Shown here in pieces: positions 1-6,291 of a DNA stretch of 9,197 nucleotides. The translations under genes were made by a program, and so were the position numbers. The notes beneath the pieces are model-generated. The model saw only the letters and a program-made list of their open reading frames with translations, made no database searches and was not told where the DNA came from. This DNA comes from Yoonia sp. (GTDB lineage: Bacteria; Pseudomonadota; Alphaproteobacteria; Rhodobacterales; Rhodobacteraceae), in contig JAHDGO010000062.1 of the NCBI GenBank assembly GCA_020627605.1, forward strand, positions 1-9,197, given 5' to 3'. How positions within the stretch are numbered: the first letter of the stretch is position 1; every line of letters begins with the position of its first letter.

Positions 1-67
1 AAGTATTGAACCAACCTAGTCCCCCTTCAAGAAATTGGTCTAATGGAGTTGTCTATCGCTAAGCGAC
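1..67. other. AT-rich non-coding edge downstream of ccmG
   Basis: These 67 bases follow the ccmG stop on the minus strand. By my count they are about 43% GC, clearly lower than the GC-rich coding DNA to the right. I see no credible coding region and no strong terminator: the only dyad near the stop is TCGCT-A-AGCGA at 56-66, which folds to four pairs at most and has no clear U tract. Short ACCAA and TTGGT arms also occur at about 11-15 and 36-40. The stretch could be ordinary intergenic DNA or the margin of another element lying outside the window. Confidence 0.5.
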
Positions 68-575
68 TCACTCCACCGCCTTCGCCAGTTCCGGCAAAAA
101 CCGCTGCTCAAAATCCGACCCGACCAATGGGCCGACAAAGCGGTAAAGCACGGTGCCGTCACCATCGACGATGAACGTCTCTGGCGGCGCGGTCACGCCC
201 CAGTCAATCGCCACCCTGCCCCGCAGATCGAATCCAGTGGCAAAAAATGGGTCGTCATAATCACGCAGATACTCGGACGCCTGATCCTGCTGGTCACGGA
301 AATTGATGCCCGCGACGCGGTACCCCTGCTCTTCAAGCGCCAGCAGGTTCGGATGCTCTGCCCGGCAAGGCGGGCACCAGCTGGCCCAGAAATTGACGAT
401 GGTCAGCTCACCGTTTCTCAGGTCTGCGTCGGTCAGTTGCGTGGTCCCTGCGACGGCTTCGACCGGCACCGGCGGTGCGGGGGTGCACTGTTGACGGCAG
501 CAGGGTTGTCGCGAGGCCCGCAAATGCAGCAAAGATAACCGGTGGCAAAATCATCAGGGGGGAGATTTTAGCCAT
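68..575 (-). pseudogene. ccmG: Frameshifted ccmG (dsbE): thioredoxin-like protein for cytochrome c maturation
   Basis: CcmG is a membrane-anchored periplasmic thioredoxin-like protein that keeps the haem-binding cysteines of apocytochrome c reduced. The expected start is the ATG at 575, which overlaps the ccmD stop by 8 bases and begins MAKISPLMILPPVIFAAF, a typical signal anchor. That frame stops at 408-410 after 55 codons. The thioredoxin domain lies in a different frame: FWASWCPPCRAEHP, with the CXXC cysteines at about 376-365, then GVTAPPETF with the cis-proline region, ending at 68. Deleting one C in a run of five (plus strand 479-483) would join the two parts into about 168 residues, somewhat shorter than the usual roughly 175-185. 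The only start in the thioredoxin frame is a TTG at 532, and it gives no signal anchor. Family identity is certain. Whether the break is real, or a sequencing or assembly error, cannot be decided here. Confidence 0.85.
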
Positions 576-711
576 GCTTTTCAACTTCTTCCAATGCGGC
601 GCGTACGCGGACGTAGCGTCGCCAGCTCAGCCCAACGATGGTCGCCAGCAGCACGATACTGACAGCATAGGCCGACAGAACCTCGACAGCGTATTGACCC
701 AGATCAGGCAC
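568..711 (-). CDS. ccmD: CcmD, small haem exporter membrane protein
   Basis: CcmD is a small single-span inner-membrane protein that stabilises haem-loaded CcmE in the CcmABCD complex. The 47-residue reading (GTG start at 711, TAA at 568-570) begins (M)PDLGQYAVEVLSAYAVSI. It has one hydrophobic segment at about residues 11-29, followed by a basic stretch with WRRYVRVR at 30-37 and a charged tail ending EEVEKHG. This is the standard CcmD pattern of short N-terminus, one helix and a positive cytoplasmic tail. It overlaps the end of ccmC by 8 bases and the ccmG start by 8 bases, which fits translational coupling. The GTG start is chosen because it begins the conserved PDLG-Y opening. Identification rests on pattern and position, since the protein is too short for strong motifs. 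Confidence 0.88.
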   Translation of the reverse strand: MPDLGQYAVEVLSAYAVSIVLLATIVGLSWRRYVRVRAALEEVEKHG

Positions 712-1432
712 GGCGCGCCCTCGCTTCCAAGGCGCGGATACGGCGCGCGCGAATTTCGGTGCGGGTGCGCATCAGGACCAGCGCGATGAACAACAGAACA
801 AAGCCCGCAATACAGACCAGCAGCGGAAACCAGAAAACATCGGCCACGTTTTCTTCTTTGTCCAGCGACAGCGACGCGCCCTGATGCAGCCCCTGGTTCC
901 AGAACAGCACCGCATAGCGTGACAAGATCGCAAAGACCGATCCCACCATGCACAGCACGGCGGTCAGGTCGGCGGCGGTGTCAGGGTCCTCGATCGCCTC
1001 CCACAGGGCGATATAGCCGAGATAGAACAGAAACAGGATCAGGAAGGACGTCAGCCGCGGGTCCCACGCCCAATAGGTGCCCCACATGGGCTGCCCCCAG
1101 ATACCGCCGGTGATCAGCGCGATGAGGGTAAAGACGACGCCCACAGGGGCCGCCGCACGGGCCGCAAGCGCCGAGACATGGTGCCGCCGCACCACCCAGA
1201 TGACCGAGGCGACAAGCATCATGATCCACGCATTGATCGCCATCAGCGCGGATGGCACATGCAGATAGATGATCTTGACGGTCGATCCTTGACGGAAATC
1301 ATCAGGGGTAAAGAAAAACCCCCAGACCAGCCCCACCACAAGGCAAAGCACGGCCAGCGCAAAGGTCCACGGCAACAAGGGCCGTGTCCAGCCCATGAAC
1401 CGTTTTGGATTTGCATATTCCCACAATGACAT
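704..1432 (-). CDS. ccmC: CcmC, haem transporter/handling protein of cytochrome c maturation
   Basis: CcmC is the inner-membrane protein that binds haem and passes it to the chaperone CcmE. The 242-residue product has about six hydrophobic spans (roughly 22-42, 58-82, 95-112, 128-146, 157-174 and 200-220). It carries the tryptophan-rich haem-binding motif of the haem-handling protein family, WGTYWAWDPRLT, at residues 117-128. Two conserved periplasmic histidines that act as haem ligands in the family appear as H58 in YLHVPSALMAIN and H183 in GLHQGASLS. Length is normal for the family. The ATG at 1432 starts MSLWEYANPKRF, a usual N-terminus. The gene lies 42 bases after ccmB and overlaps ccmD, consistent with one ccmABCD transcript. 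The C-terminus is strongly basic (RARRIRALEARARRA). Confidence 0.97.
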   Translation of the reverse strand: MSLWEYANPKRFMGWTRPLLPWTFALAVLCLVVGLVWGFFFTPDDFRQGSTVKIIYLHVPSALMAINAWIMMLVASVIWVVRRHHVSALAARAAAPVGVVFTLIALITGGIWGQPMWGTYWAWDPRLTSFLILFLFYLGYIALWEAIEDPDTAADLTAVLCMVGSVFAILSRYAVLFWNQGLHQGASLSLDKEENVADVFWFPLLVCIAGFVLLFIALVLMRTRTEIRARRIRALEARARRA

Positions 1433-1474
1433 GGCCGCTATCTATCCCGCCCCATTGGCACCCTCAATCCCTCT

Positions 1475-2131
1475 TCACCGCAGGTTGATGCGCAACACTG
1501 CCGCAGTCGCAAAGGGCAGCACGGCAAAGCAGCCCGCCGTGATCCCACCCATCAGCATCAGCGCGCCGGTTGGATCCAGCCCATCAGCGCCGCGACGCAC
1601 GGCCTCTGCCCCGAAAATCAATGTGGGCACGTAGAGCGGCAGCACCAGCAACGACAGGAGCAGTCCACCCCGCCGCAAGCCCACTGTCAGTGCCGCGCCG
1701 AACGTGCCGATCATCGACAACGCCGGCGTCCCGATCAAAAGCGACAGCAGCAGATAGGCATAAGCCTCTGGCGCGAGGCTCAGCAGGAACCCAAGCGCCG
1801 GGGCCACGAGCGTCAGCGGCAGGCCCGTCGTGATCCAATGCGCCAGCGCCTTGACCAGTGCCGCCCCTTCCAATGGCAGCGGCGAAGTGGCGATCAGCGC
1901 CAGCGCGCCATCCTCAAAGTCCAGCGCGAAAATCCGGTCGAGCGACAGTAGCGCCGCCAGCAGCGACGCCACCCAGAGGATGCCGGGGGCGATGCGTGAC
2001 AATACCGCAGTCTCTGGCCCAACACCAAAAGGGACCAGCACAACGACAATCAGGAAAAACGCCAACCCGAGGCCAAAGCCACCCCCGGCCCGCACGGCCA
2101 ACCGCAGATCACGCAGCAACAGCGCGATCAC
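1475..2131 (-). CDS. ccmB: CcmB, ABC transporter membrane subunit for cytochrome c maturation
   Basis: CcmB is the membrane subunit that pairs with the ATPase CcmA and works with CcmC and CcmD to release haem-charged CcmE. The 218-residue protein has six predicted hydrophobic spans at about residues 20-36, 44-62, 95-117, 126-147, 154-174 and 189-213. The segment [18 protein letters not shown] at 63-80 matches the family's conserved cytoplasmic region after span 2, and [17 protein letters not shown] at 161-177 matches the conserved fifth span. The start is a GTG at 2131 that overlaps the ccmA stop by four bases (GTGA), a classic coupled junction. Length is typical and no motif is missing. Confidence 0.96.
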   Translation of the reverse strand: MIALLLRDLRLAVRAGGGFGLGLAFFLIVVVLVPFGVGPETAVLSRIAPGILWVASLLAALLSLDRIFALDFEDGALALIATSPLPLEGAALVKALAHWITTGLPLTLVAPALGFLLSLAPEAYAYLLLSLLIGTPALSMIGTFGAALTVGLRRGGLLLSLLVLPLYVPTLIFGAEAVRRGADGLDPTGALMLMGGITAGCFAVLPFATAAVLRINLR

Positions 2132-2742
2132 AGGAACGCCTCATCCGTGCCGCCGCCCTGGCCCGCTGCGACCTTGAACGGGGTCAGATCCAGTTCAGGT
2201 GCATCCATGCCAAGGTCAATATGGGTGGCGATGACAGCCACGCCGCCAGACGCCAGATGCGTGTTCTGCAACCAGTCGGCAAATAGCTTCACCGAAAACC
2301 CGTCAAGCGACACGGTTGGTTCGTCCAGAAACAGCACCTTGCGTCCGATCACCCCAAGTCGTGCCAACCCGAGGCGTCGTTTTTGCCCGGCGGACAATGT
2401 GCCGCCCATACGGCCCGCCAGATCGGCCAGATCAAACCGCTGCAAGATGTCATCGGGCACCGGCTTGCCATAGACATCCGCCCAAAATGTCAGGTTTTCC
2501 GTGACCGTCAGCGCCGCCTTGATCCCATCGGCGTGGCTGGCATAGGCACCTTCATCCTCTGGGTAGTCGATCTGACCGGCCTCTGCCGGTTGCAACCCGG
2601 CCAAGGTCCGCAACAGTGTCGTTTTGCCAATCCCGTTTGGTCCCCGCAGGATCAGGGCGTGGCCCGCCGCAACGGCAAAGCTGACGCCTGACAGTACCGG
2701 CAGACCGCCACGCACGCAGGTCAGGTTGGTGACCTTCAGCAT
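2128..2742 (-). CDS. ccmA: CcmA, haem ABC exporter ATP-binding protein
   Basis: CcmA is the cytoplasmic ATPase of the CcmABCD complex. Its ATP hydrolysis drives release of haem-loaded CcmE from CcmC. The 204-residue protein has all nucleotide-binding elements in order: Walker A GPNGIGKT at 34-41 (lysine 40), the family region [17 protein letters not shown] at 68-84, signature LSAGQ at 116-120, Walker B VLFLDEP at 136-142 (D140, E141), and the switch histidine H174 in VIATHIDLG. Length is usual for CcmA, which is a short ABC ATPase. The ATG at 2742 lies directly after the stop of the preceding small gene with no spacer (TGA then ATG), so translation probably passes by reinitiation. The first residues, MLKVTNLTC, are a typical start. 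Confidence 0.97.
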   Translation of the reverse strand: MLKVTNLTCVRGGLPVLSGVSFAVAAGHALILRGPNGIGKTTLLRTLAGLQPAEAGQIDYPEDEGAYASHADGIKAALTVTENLTFWADVYGKPVPDDILQRFDLADLAGRMGGTLSAGQKRRLGLARLGVIGRKVLFLDEPTVSLDGFSVKLFADWLQNTHLASGGVAVIATHIDLGMDAPELDLTPFKVAAGQGGGTDEAFL

Positions 2743-3096
2743 TCAGACCGGGATCAGGGCGACAGCGACACGGCGCCCTTCGGACAGCAGGACGTTGTAT
2801 GTGCGGCAGGCGGCGGGCGATGCCATCGCCTCTACCCCGATGCCCGCCTCTTCCAAAGTGGTGCGAAAGCCCTTGTCAGGATGGGCAATCTCGGCCCCTG
2901 TGCCGACAAACAGCACATCAATTTCGTCCTGCAAGGCAAGGACGGTCGCCGTGTCATCATAACCGCCCCAGGCTGCGACCCCATTGGGCGACACCAGCAA
3001 CGCGCCATCGTATTTCTTGCCGCCCACACGAAAAAAGCCTGCCCCATAGCCGTCAATGGGCTGGGCGTCATTGTAGCTGATCTCATTCAGTCGCAT
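2743..3096 (-). CDS. Mth938-like (NDUFAF3-related) small protein
   Basis: This 117-residue protein belongs to the Mth938-like/DUF498 fold family, whose mitochondrial member NDUFAF3 is a respiratory complex I assembly factor. Its biochemical role in bacteria is not settled. Visible family features are an N-terminal IDGYGAGFFRVGGKKYDGALLV stretch broken around residues 14-35, the SPNG segment at 36-39, DVLFVGTGAE at 60-69 (the glycine turn after a hydrophobic strand), and MASPAACRTYNVLLSEGRRVAVALIPV across 91-117. No signal peptide or membrane span is seen, so it is likely cytoplasmic. The ATG at 3096 is 13 bases after secF, and the stop abuts ccmA. Its place between Sec and Ccm genes suggests membrane-protein or respiratory assembly work, but that is inference. 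Confidence 0.9.
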   Translation of the reverse strand: MRLNEISYNDAQPIDGYGAGFFRVGGKKYDGALLVSPNGVAAWGGYDDTATVLALQDEIDVLFVGTGAEIAHPDKGFRTTLEEAGIGVEAMASPAACRTYNVLLSEGRRVAVALIPV

Positions 3097-3109
3097 GGCT
3101 CACCCCCGT

Positions 3110-4078
3110 TCAGGTGTCGATATGCCCATATTTGGTGCCTGCGCTTGGGTCCTTCTTGGACCAGTCACGCTTGACCCCAAGGACCAGCAGAATGGCCGAG
3201 GCGACAAAGATCGACGAATAGGTCCCGATCACAACACCCCAGATCATGGCAAAGACAAACCCGCGGATCACGTCGCCGCCCAGCACGAACAGCGAAATCA
3301 GCGCCAGCAGAGTCGTGACAGAGGTCATCAGGGTCCTGCTGAGCGTTTCGTTGATCGAAATGTTCAGCACATCCTTGAGGTCTTTTTTCTTGTACTTGCG
3401 CAGGTTCTCACGCACCCGGTCAAAGACGATCACAGTATCGTTGATCGAATAGCCCACGATGGTCAGCAGGGCCGCGATAATGGCAAGGTCGAATTTGATC
3501 TGAAGCTCGGAGAAAATGCCGATAGTCAGGATCACGTCATGTGTCAGCGCAAGCACCGCGCCGACGGCAAACTGCCATTCGAACCGCAACCAGATGTAAA
3601 ACAGGATCGCGACAACGGCGAGTGCGACAGCGATCATCGCTGTCTGGATCAGCTCGCCAGACACTTTCGGCCCCACGGATTCGACCGACGGGAAGGTCAT
3701 GTTGGGGTCGATGGTCTGCAACGCCGCTTGCACAGCCTGGATGGTCTCTGACGCGATGCGTTCATCGCCTTCCTGCGCCTGAATACGCACCATGGCGACA
3801 TTCTGGTTTTCGTCAAAGGATGGGTCAAACACCTCAGCAATGGAGATATCGCCAAGCTCCAGCGGTTCAAGCGCGCCGCGATAGGCGGCCACATCCACCG
3901 GCTGTTCGGATTGGGTCCGAATGCTGGTCCCGCCCTGAAAGTCGATGCCAAAGTTCAGCCCCTGGATCAGGAAGGAGGCAAAAGCCACCACCATCAACAG
4001 CATCGAAATGCCCAGCCAGATACGGGCACGGTTGAAGAAGTCGATTGAGGTATTGTCGCGAACAAGCTTCAGACGCAT
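3110..4078 (-). CDS. secF: SecF, protein translocase accessory subunit
   Basis: SecF pairs with SecD in the inner membrane and uses the proton gradient to help complete Sec-dependent export and membrane insertion. The 322-residue protein begins with a charged N-terminus and a first span at about 19-39. The family motif GIDFQGGTSI follows at 44-53, then a periplasmic domain to about residue 140, and five more spans from about 145 to 300. The conserved fourth-span region VGYSINDTVIVFDRVREN at 208-225 is complete. The basic tail ends KRDWSKKDPSAGTKYG. Length is normal for alphaproteobacteria. The ATG at 4078 comes one base after the secD stop (TGA-G-ATG), so secD and secF are almost certainly coupled. 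Confidence 0.98.
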   Translation of the reverse strand: MRLKLVRDNTSIDFFNRARIWLGISMLLMVVAFASFLIQGLNFGIDFQGGTSIRTQSEQPVDVAAYRGALEPLELGDISIAEVFDPSFDENQNVAMVRIQAQEGDERIASETIQAVQAALQTIDPNMTFPSVESVGPKVSGELIQTAMIAVALAVVAILFYIWLRFEWQFAVGAVLALTHDVILTIGIFSELQIKFDLAIIAALLTIVGYSINDTVIVFDRVRENLRKYKKKDLKDVLNISINETLSRTLMTSVTTLLALISLFVLGGDVIRGFVFAMIWGVVIGTYSSIFVASAILLVLGVKRDWSKKDPSAGTKYGHIDT

Positions 4079-4079
4079 C

Positions 4080-5741
4080 TCAGACCTCGATTGTCTTGGG
4101 GCGGCGGCGCGCGAACCAGATCGAGATGATCGACCGGGTTACGAAAATCGCGGTGAATACGGATGTGATGATCCCGGCGCCCAGTGTCACGGCAAAGCCG
4201 CTGACAGGTCCGGACCCCATGACAAACAGGATCACCGCCGTGATGAACGTGGTGATATTGGCGTCGATGATCGATGACAGGGCCTTTTCATACCCAAGCT
4301 CGATCGCGCGGGCGGGCCCTTTGGCGGTTTTCAACTCTTCGCGGATACGCTCAAACACGATCACGTTGGCGTCCACCGCCATCCCGATGGTCAGCACGAT
4401 CCCGGCGATCCCCGGCAGGGTCAGCGTGGCCCCGAAAATGCTCAGCAGGCCGAAAATCAGACCGACGTTGATGACCAGCGCGATATTGGCAAACAAGCCA
4501 AACAGACCGTAGCTGAGGAACATCCACACCAGTACGGCAATCCCAGCCACGATACAGGCCACCTGCCCCGCGGCGATACTGTCAGCGCCCAGTTCCGGTC
4601 CGATGGTCCGTTCCTCAAGGAAGGTAAGTTCCGCAGGCAGCGCACCGGCGCGCAACAGCACGGCAAGGTTTGTCGCCTCTTCCACGGTAAAGTTGCCGGT
4701 GATGATGCCGGACCCACCTGGAATGTGGCTTTGGATTGTGGGGGCCGAGATCACCTCGTCATCCAGCACGATGGCAAAGGGGCGTCCGATGTTTTCCAGC
4801 GTAAAGTCACCAAAAGTCCGCGCAGCGGAGGTGTTAAACCGGAAGGCCACCGCAGGCCGGCCGTTCTGGTCGAAATCAAGCTGCGCGTTTTCCAGGTCTT
4901 CGCCAGTCACGACCGGGCGGCGTTCAAGGATATAGAACAATCCCGGCTGATCCAGCGCGGGCACAAGGATGTTGCTGGTGCCGGGGTTTTCTTCGGCATC
5001 TGCGCTGGTGCCAATCACCGGGTTGAACGTCAGCTGGGCGGTTGTGCCCAGCAGGTCGATGACCTCTTGTGCCGACCCCACACCGGGCACCTGCACCAGC
5101 ACACGTTCCGCGCCTTGGCGCTGAATGGTGGGCTCGCGGGTGCCGACCTCATCAATCCGGCGGCGAATGATCTCAAGCGTCTGCGCCATCGTCCGTTCGT
5201 TCATGGCGACCATTTCCGCTTCGCTCAGCGTGATGGTCAGCACGTTTCCGTTCAGCCCTACGTCGATGTTGGATGTCACAGCGCCGGTGAACGAATTCAC
5301 CGGCTGGCCCAGGCCACGCACCAGTTCAAATGCACGGGTCGCGCCCTCAGCGTTTGAGATACTGACGCGTAGCTGATCAGCGGGGCTGTCGAGCCGCTCT
5401 ACAAAACCGACCGTGTCACGCTCTGCCAGCAGCGTGTCGCGGACAGTGGGCCAGAATCCTTCAAGGAAAGAGGCATGCACATCGGCGACATTCACCTCGA
5501 CCAAAAGATGCGCGCCGCCGCGCAAATCCAGACCCAGATTGACCAGCCCGGATGGCAGAAAACCGGGCCAGAGGCCTGCATCAGCCTCGATCGCGGCGCT
5601 AGACTGGCCGCTTTCGATCAGGGCCATCGCATCATTGTGCCGCTCTACCCGGTCATAAAAACCATTGGGCATGGCAAAGGTCAGCCCGACGATGACCGTC
5701 AGCCAGATCATCACAAGCTTGGGGGTCGAAATATTCAGCAT
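4080..5741 (-). CDS. secD: SecD, protein translocase accessory subunit
   Basis: SecD is the large partner of SecF. It stimulates release and forward movement of exported proteins on the periplasmic side. The 553-residue protein has an N-terminal span at about 7-24 and the SecD signature LGLDLRGGAHLLVEV at 69-83. The large periplasmic P1 region includes RRRIDEVGTREPTIQRQG at 193-210 and RVLVQVPG at 213-220. The head subdomain contains GRPFAIVLDDEVISAPTIQ at 319-337, and the conserved stretch RAGALPAEL lies at 364-372. Five or so spans follow from 388 to 543, with GMAVDANVIVFERIREEL at 453-470 carrying the conserved Asp of the proton path. Length is typical. The ATG at 5741 follows yajC by 23 bases with a modest AAGG ribosome site. 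A strong UUCG-loop hairpin lies within its mRNA (listed separately). Confidence 0.98.
   Translation of the reverse strand: MLNISTPKLVMIWLTVIVGLTFAMPNGFYDRVERHNDAMALIESGQSSAAIEADAGLWPGFLPSGLVNLGLDLRGGAHLLVEVNVADVHASFLEGFWPTVRDTLLAERDTVGFVERLDSPADQLRVSISNAEGATRAFELVRGLGQPVNSFTGAVTSNIDVGLNGNVLTITLSEAEMVAMNERTMAQTLEIIRRRIDEVGTREPTIQRQGAERVLVQVPGVGSAQEVIDLLGTTAQLTFNPVIGTSADAEENPGTSNILVPALDQPGLFYILERRPVVTGEDLENAQLDFDQNGRPAVAFRFNTSAARTFGDFTLENIGRPFAIVLDDEVISAPTIQSHIPGGSGIITGNFTVEEATNLAVLLRAGALPAELTFLEERTIGPELGADSIAAGQVACIVAGIAVLVWMFLSYGLFGLFANIALVINVGLIFGLLSIFGATLTLPGIAGIVLTIGMAVDANVIVFERIREELKTAKGPARAIELGYEKALSSIIDANITTFITAVILFVMGSGPVSGFAVTLGAGIITSVFTAIFVTRSIISIWFARRRPKTIEV
5283..5304 (-). other. 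9-bp hairpin with UUCG loop inside secD coding sequence
   Basis: The plus strand shows GCCGGTGAA at 5283-5291, then CGAA, then TTCACCGGC at 5296-5304. The arms are perfect complements. In the secD mRNA (minus strand) the loop reads UUCG, closed by an A-U pair rather than the C-G pair of the most stable class. It lies over codons for about residues 147-153 (PVNSFTG). It could slow ribosomes or protect the mRNA, or it may simply result from codon choice. Confidence 0.5.
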
Positions 5742-5764
5742 CGCGCGCGCCTTGTCCGGCTGCT

Positions 5765-6046
5765 TTAGGTTTTCGCCGGTTCGGTCTTGTTCATCACGGT
5801 AGCGATGGTGGATTTGATCACACGGACATTGATGCCCTTGGCAATCTCGACCTCGACCTCGTTTTTGTCGTCATGCACCTTCACGACCTTGCCGACAACG
5901 CCACCCTGCGTGACGATCTGGTCGCCCCGGCGCAGCGCCTCGAGCATCGCGGCGTGTTCTTTGAGCTTTTTCTGCTGTGGACGGATCAGCAGGAAATACA
6001 TGATCGCGAAGATCAACAAAAGCATAATCAGGTCTTCAGGTCTCAT
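5765..6046 (-). CDS. yajC: YajC, preprotein translocase accessory subunit
   Basis: YajC is a small single-span inner-membrane protein that associates with SecDF and the SecYEG holotranslocon. The 93-residue product starts [10 protein letters not shown]. It has one hydrophobic span at about residues 6-21, directly followed by the family hallmark [11 protein letters not shown] at 21-31, and then a cytoplasmic domain with [17 protein letters not shown] at 39-55. I chose the ATG at 6044-6046 because it leaves the short N-terminus usual for YajC and has a purine-rich AAAGGGATGGGA upstream as ribosome site. An in-frame start at 6085 would add 13 polar residues ([13 protein letters not shown]) that do not look like the family. 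It is first in the block yajC-secD-secF, the standard order. Confidence 0.96.
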   Translation of the reverse strand: MRPEDLIMLLLIFAIMYFLLIRPQQKKLKEHAAMLEALRRGDQIVTQGGVVGKVVKVHDDKNEVEVEIAKGINVRVIKSTIATVMNKTEPAKT

Positions 6047-6096
6047 ATCCCATCCCTTTTGGTCGTGCCGTTTTTGGCCCTGCAAAGTCGCGGCAC

Positions 6097-6123
6097 ATTA
6101 TGACCGTGACCCCTGATTGGCAA
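6097..6123 (-). promoter_or_regulatory. Candidate promoter for yajC-secDF-ccm block
   Basis: Read on the minus strand, TTGCCA (6123-6118) is followed after 15 bases by CATAAT (6102-6097), about 50 bases ahead of the yajC start. The hexamers resemble the housekeeping consensus, but the spacing is shorter than the usual 16-18, so this is only a candidate. Confidence 0.3.
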
Positions 6124-6135
6124 CCGCGATTGCCA
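6118..6135. repeat. Inverted repeat TGGCAA-N6-TTGCCA ahead of yajC
   Basis: TGGCAA at 6118-6123 and TTGCCA at 6130-6135 are perfect inverted arms around CCGCGA. The left arm coincides with the candidate -35 element of the yajC promoter, so it could be an operator half-site pair. Six-base arms may also arise by chance. Confidence 0.35.
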
Positions 6136-6278
6136 CGGCTGCGCAGGCGTTTTTGGGCATATGGGGCCGCAAGTGGCGGAAAGCAATCCAAAGCCGGACA
6201 ATCGGCGGGCGGCAGGGCCGAATCCTTGCTTCACTTGGCTAACGCAATCGGGCATATCACGGCCACGAAACGCAATCG

Positions 6279-6283
6279 AAGGA
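6279..6283 (+). promoter_or_regulatory. Ribosome binding site of serS
   Basis: AAGGA at 6279-6283 ends eight bases before the ATG at 6292. This supports that start over the longer open frame reaching back to 6100 and over the out-of-frame ATG at 6286. Confidence 0.65.
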
Positions 6284-6291
6284 CCGATGCC

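Larger units (their letters stand above)
6047..6291. other. Divergent intergenic region between yajC and serS
   Basis: This 245-base spacer separates the minus-strand Sec/Ccm block from plus-strand serS and must hold control signals for both. The visible structure is a weak promoter-like pair and an overlapping dyad near the yajC side, and a 10-base direct repeat, AACGCAATCG, at 6241-6250 and 6269-6278 just ahead of serS. The serS frame stays open to 6100, but the encoded extension (for example [14 protein letters not shown]) is low-complexity basic sequence that no SerRS carries, so I treat it as non-coding. I see no tRNA, T-box or riboswitch fold. A serS promoter is not clear: TTGCTT at 6226-6231 has no well-spaced partner. 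Confidence 0.6.

Noticed and set aside
56..66. TCGCT-A-AGCGA dyad as terminator of the ccm block
   Set aside because: It folds to about four base pairs with a 3-base loop and has no clear U tract on the minus strand.
2568..2591. Short ACCGGC/GCCGGT inverted arms in ccmA
   Set aside because: Six-base GC-rich arms in coding DNA are expected by chance in this composition.
3095..3751. 218-codon plus-strand open frame opposite secF
   Set aside because: Its product is charged low-complexity sequence antisense to intact secF motifs, with no family resemblance.
4080..5741. Possible SecDF fusion
   Set aside because: secD stops at 4080-4082 and secF begins one base later in a separate frame with its own ATG, so they are two coupled genes.
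6047..6085. Earlier in-frame YajC start at 6085
   Set aside because: It adds 13 polar residues before the membrane span, unlike YajC. The ATG at 6046 has a purine-rich site and gives the usual length.
6100..6291. 64-residue N-terminal extension of SerRS
   Set aside because: SerRS normally begins at the MHDIR-type N-terminus, an AAGGA site precedes the ATG at 6292, and the extension is basic low-complexity sequence lying in a promoter spacer.
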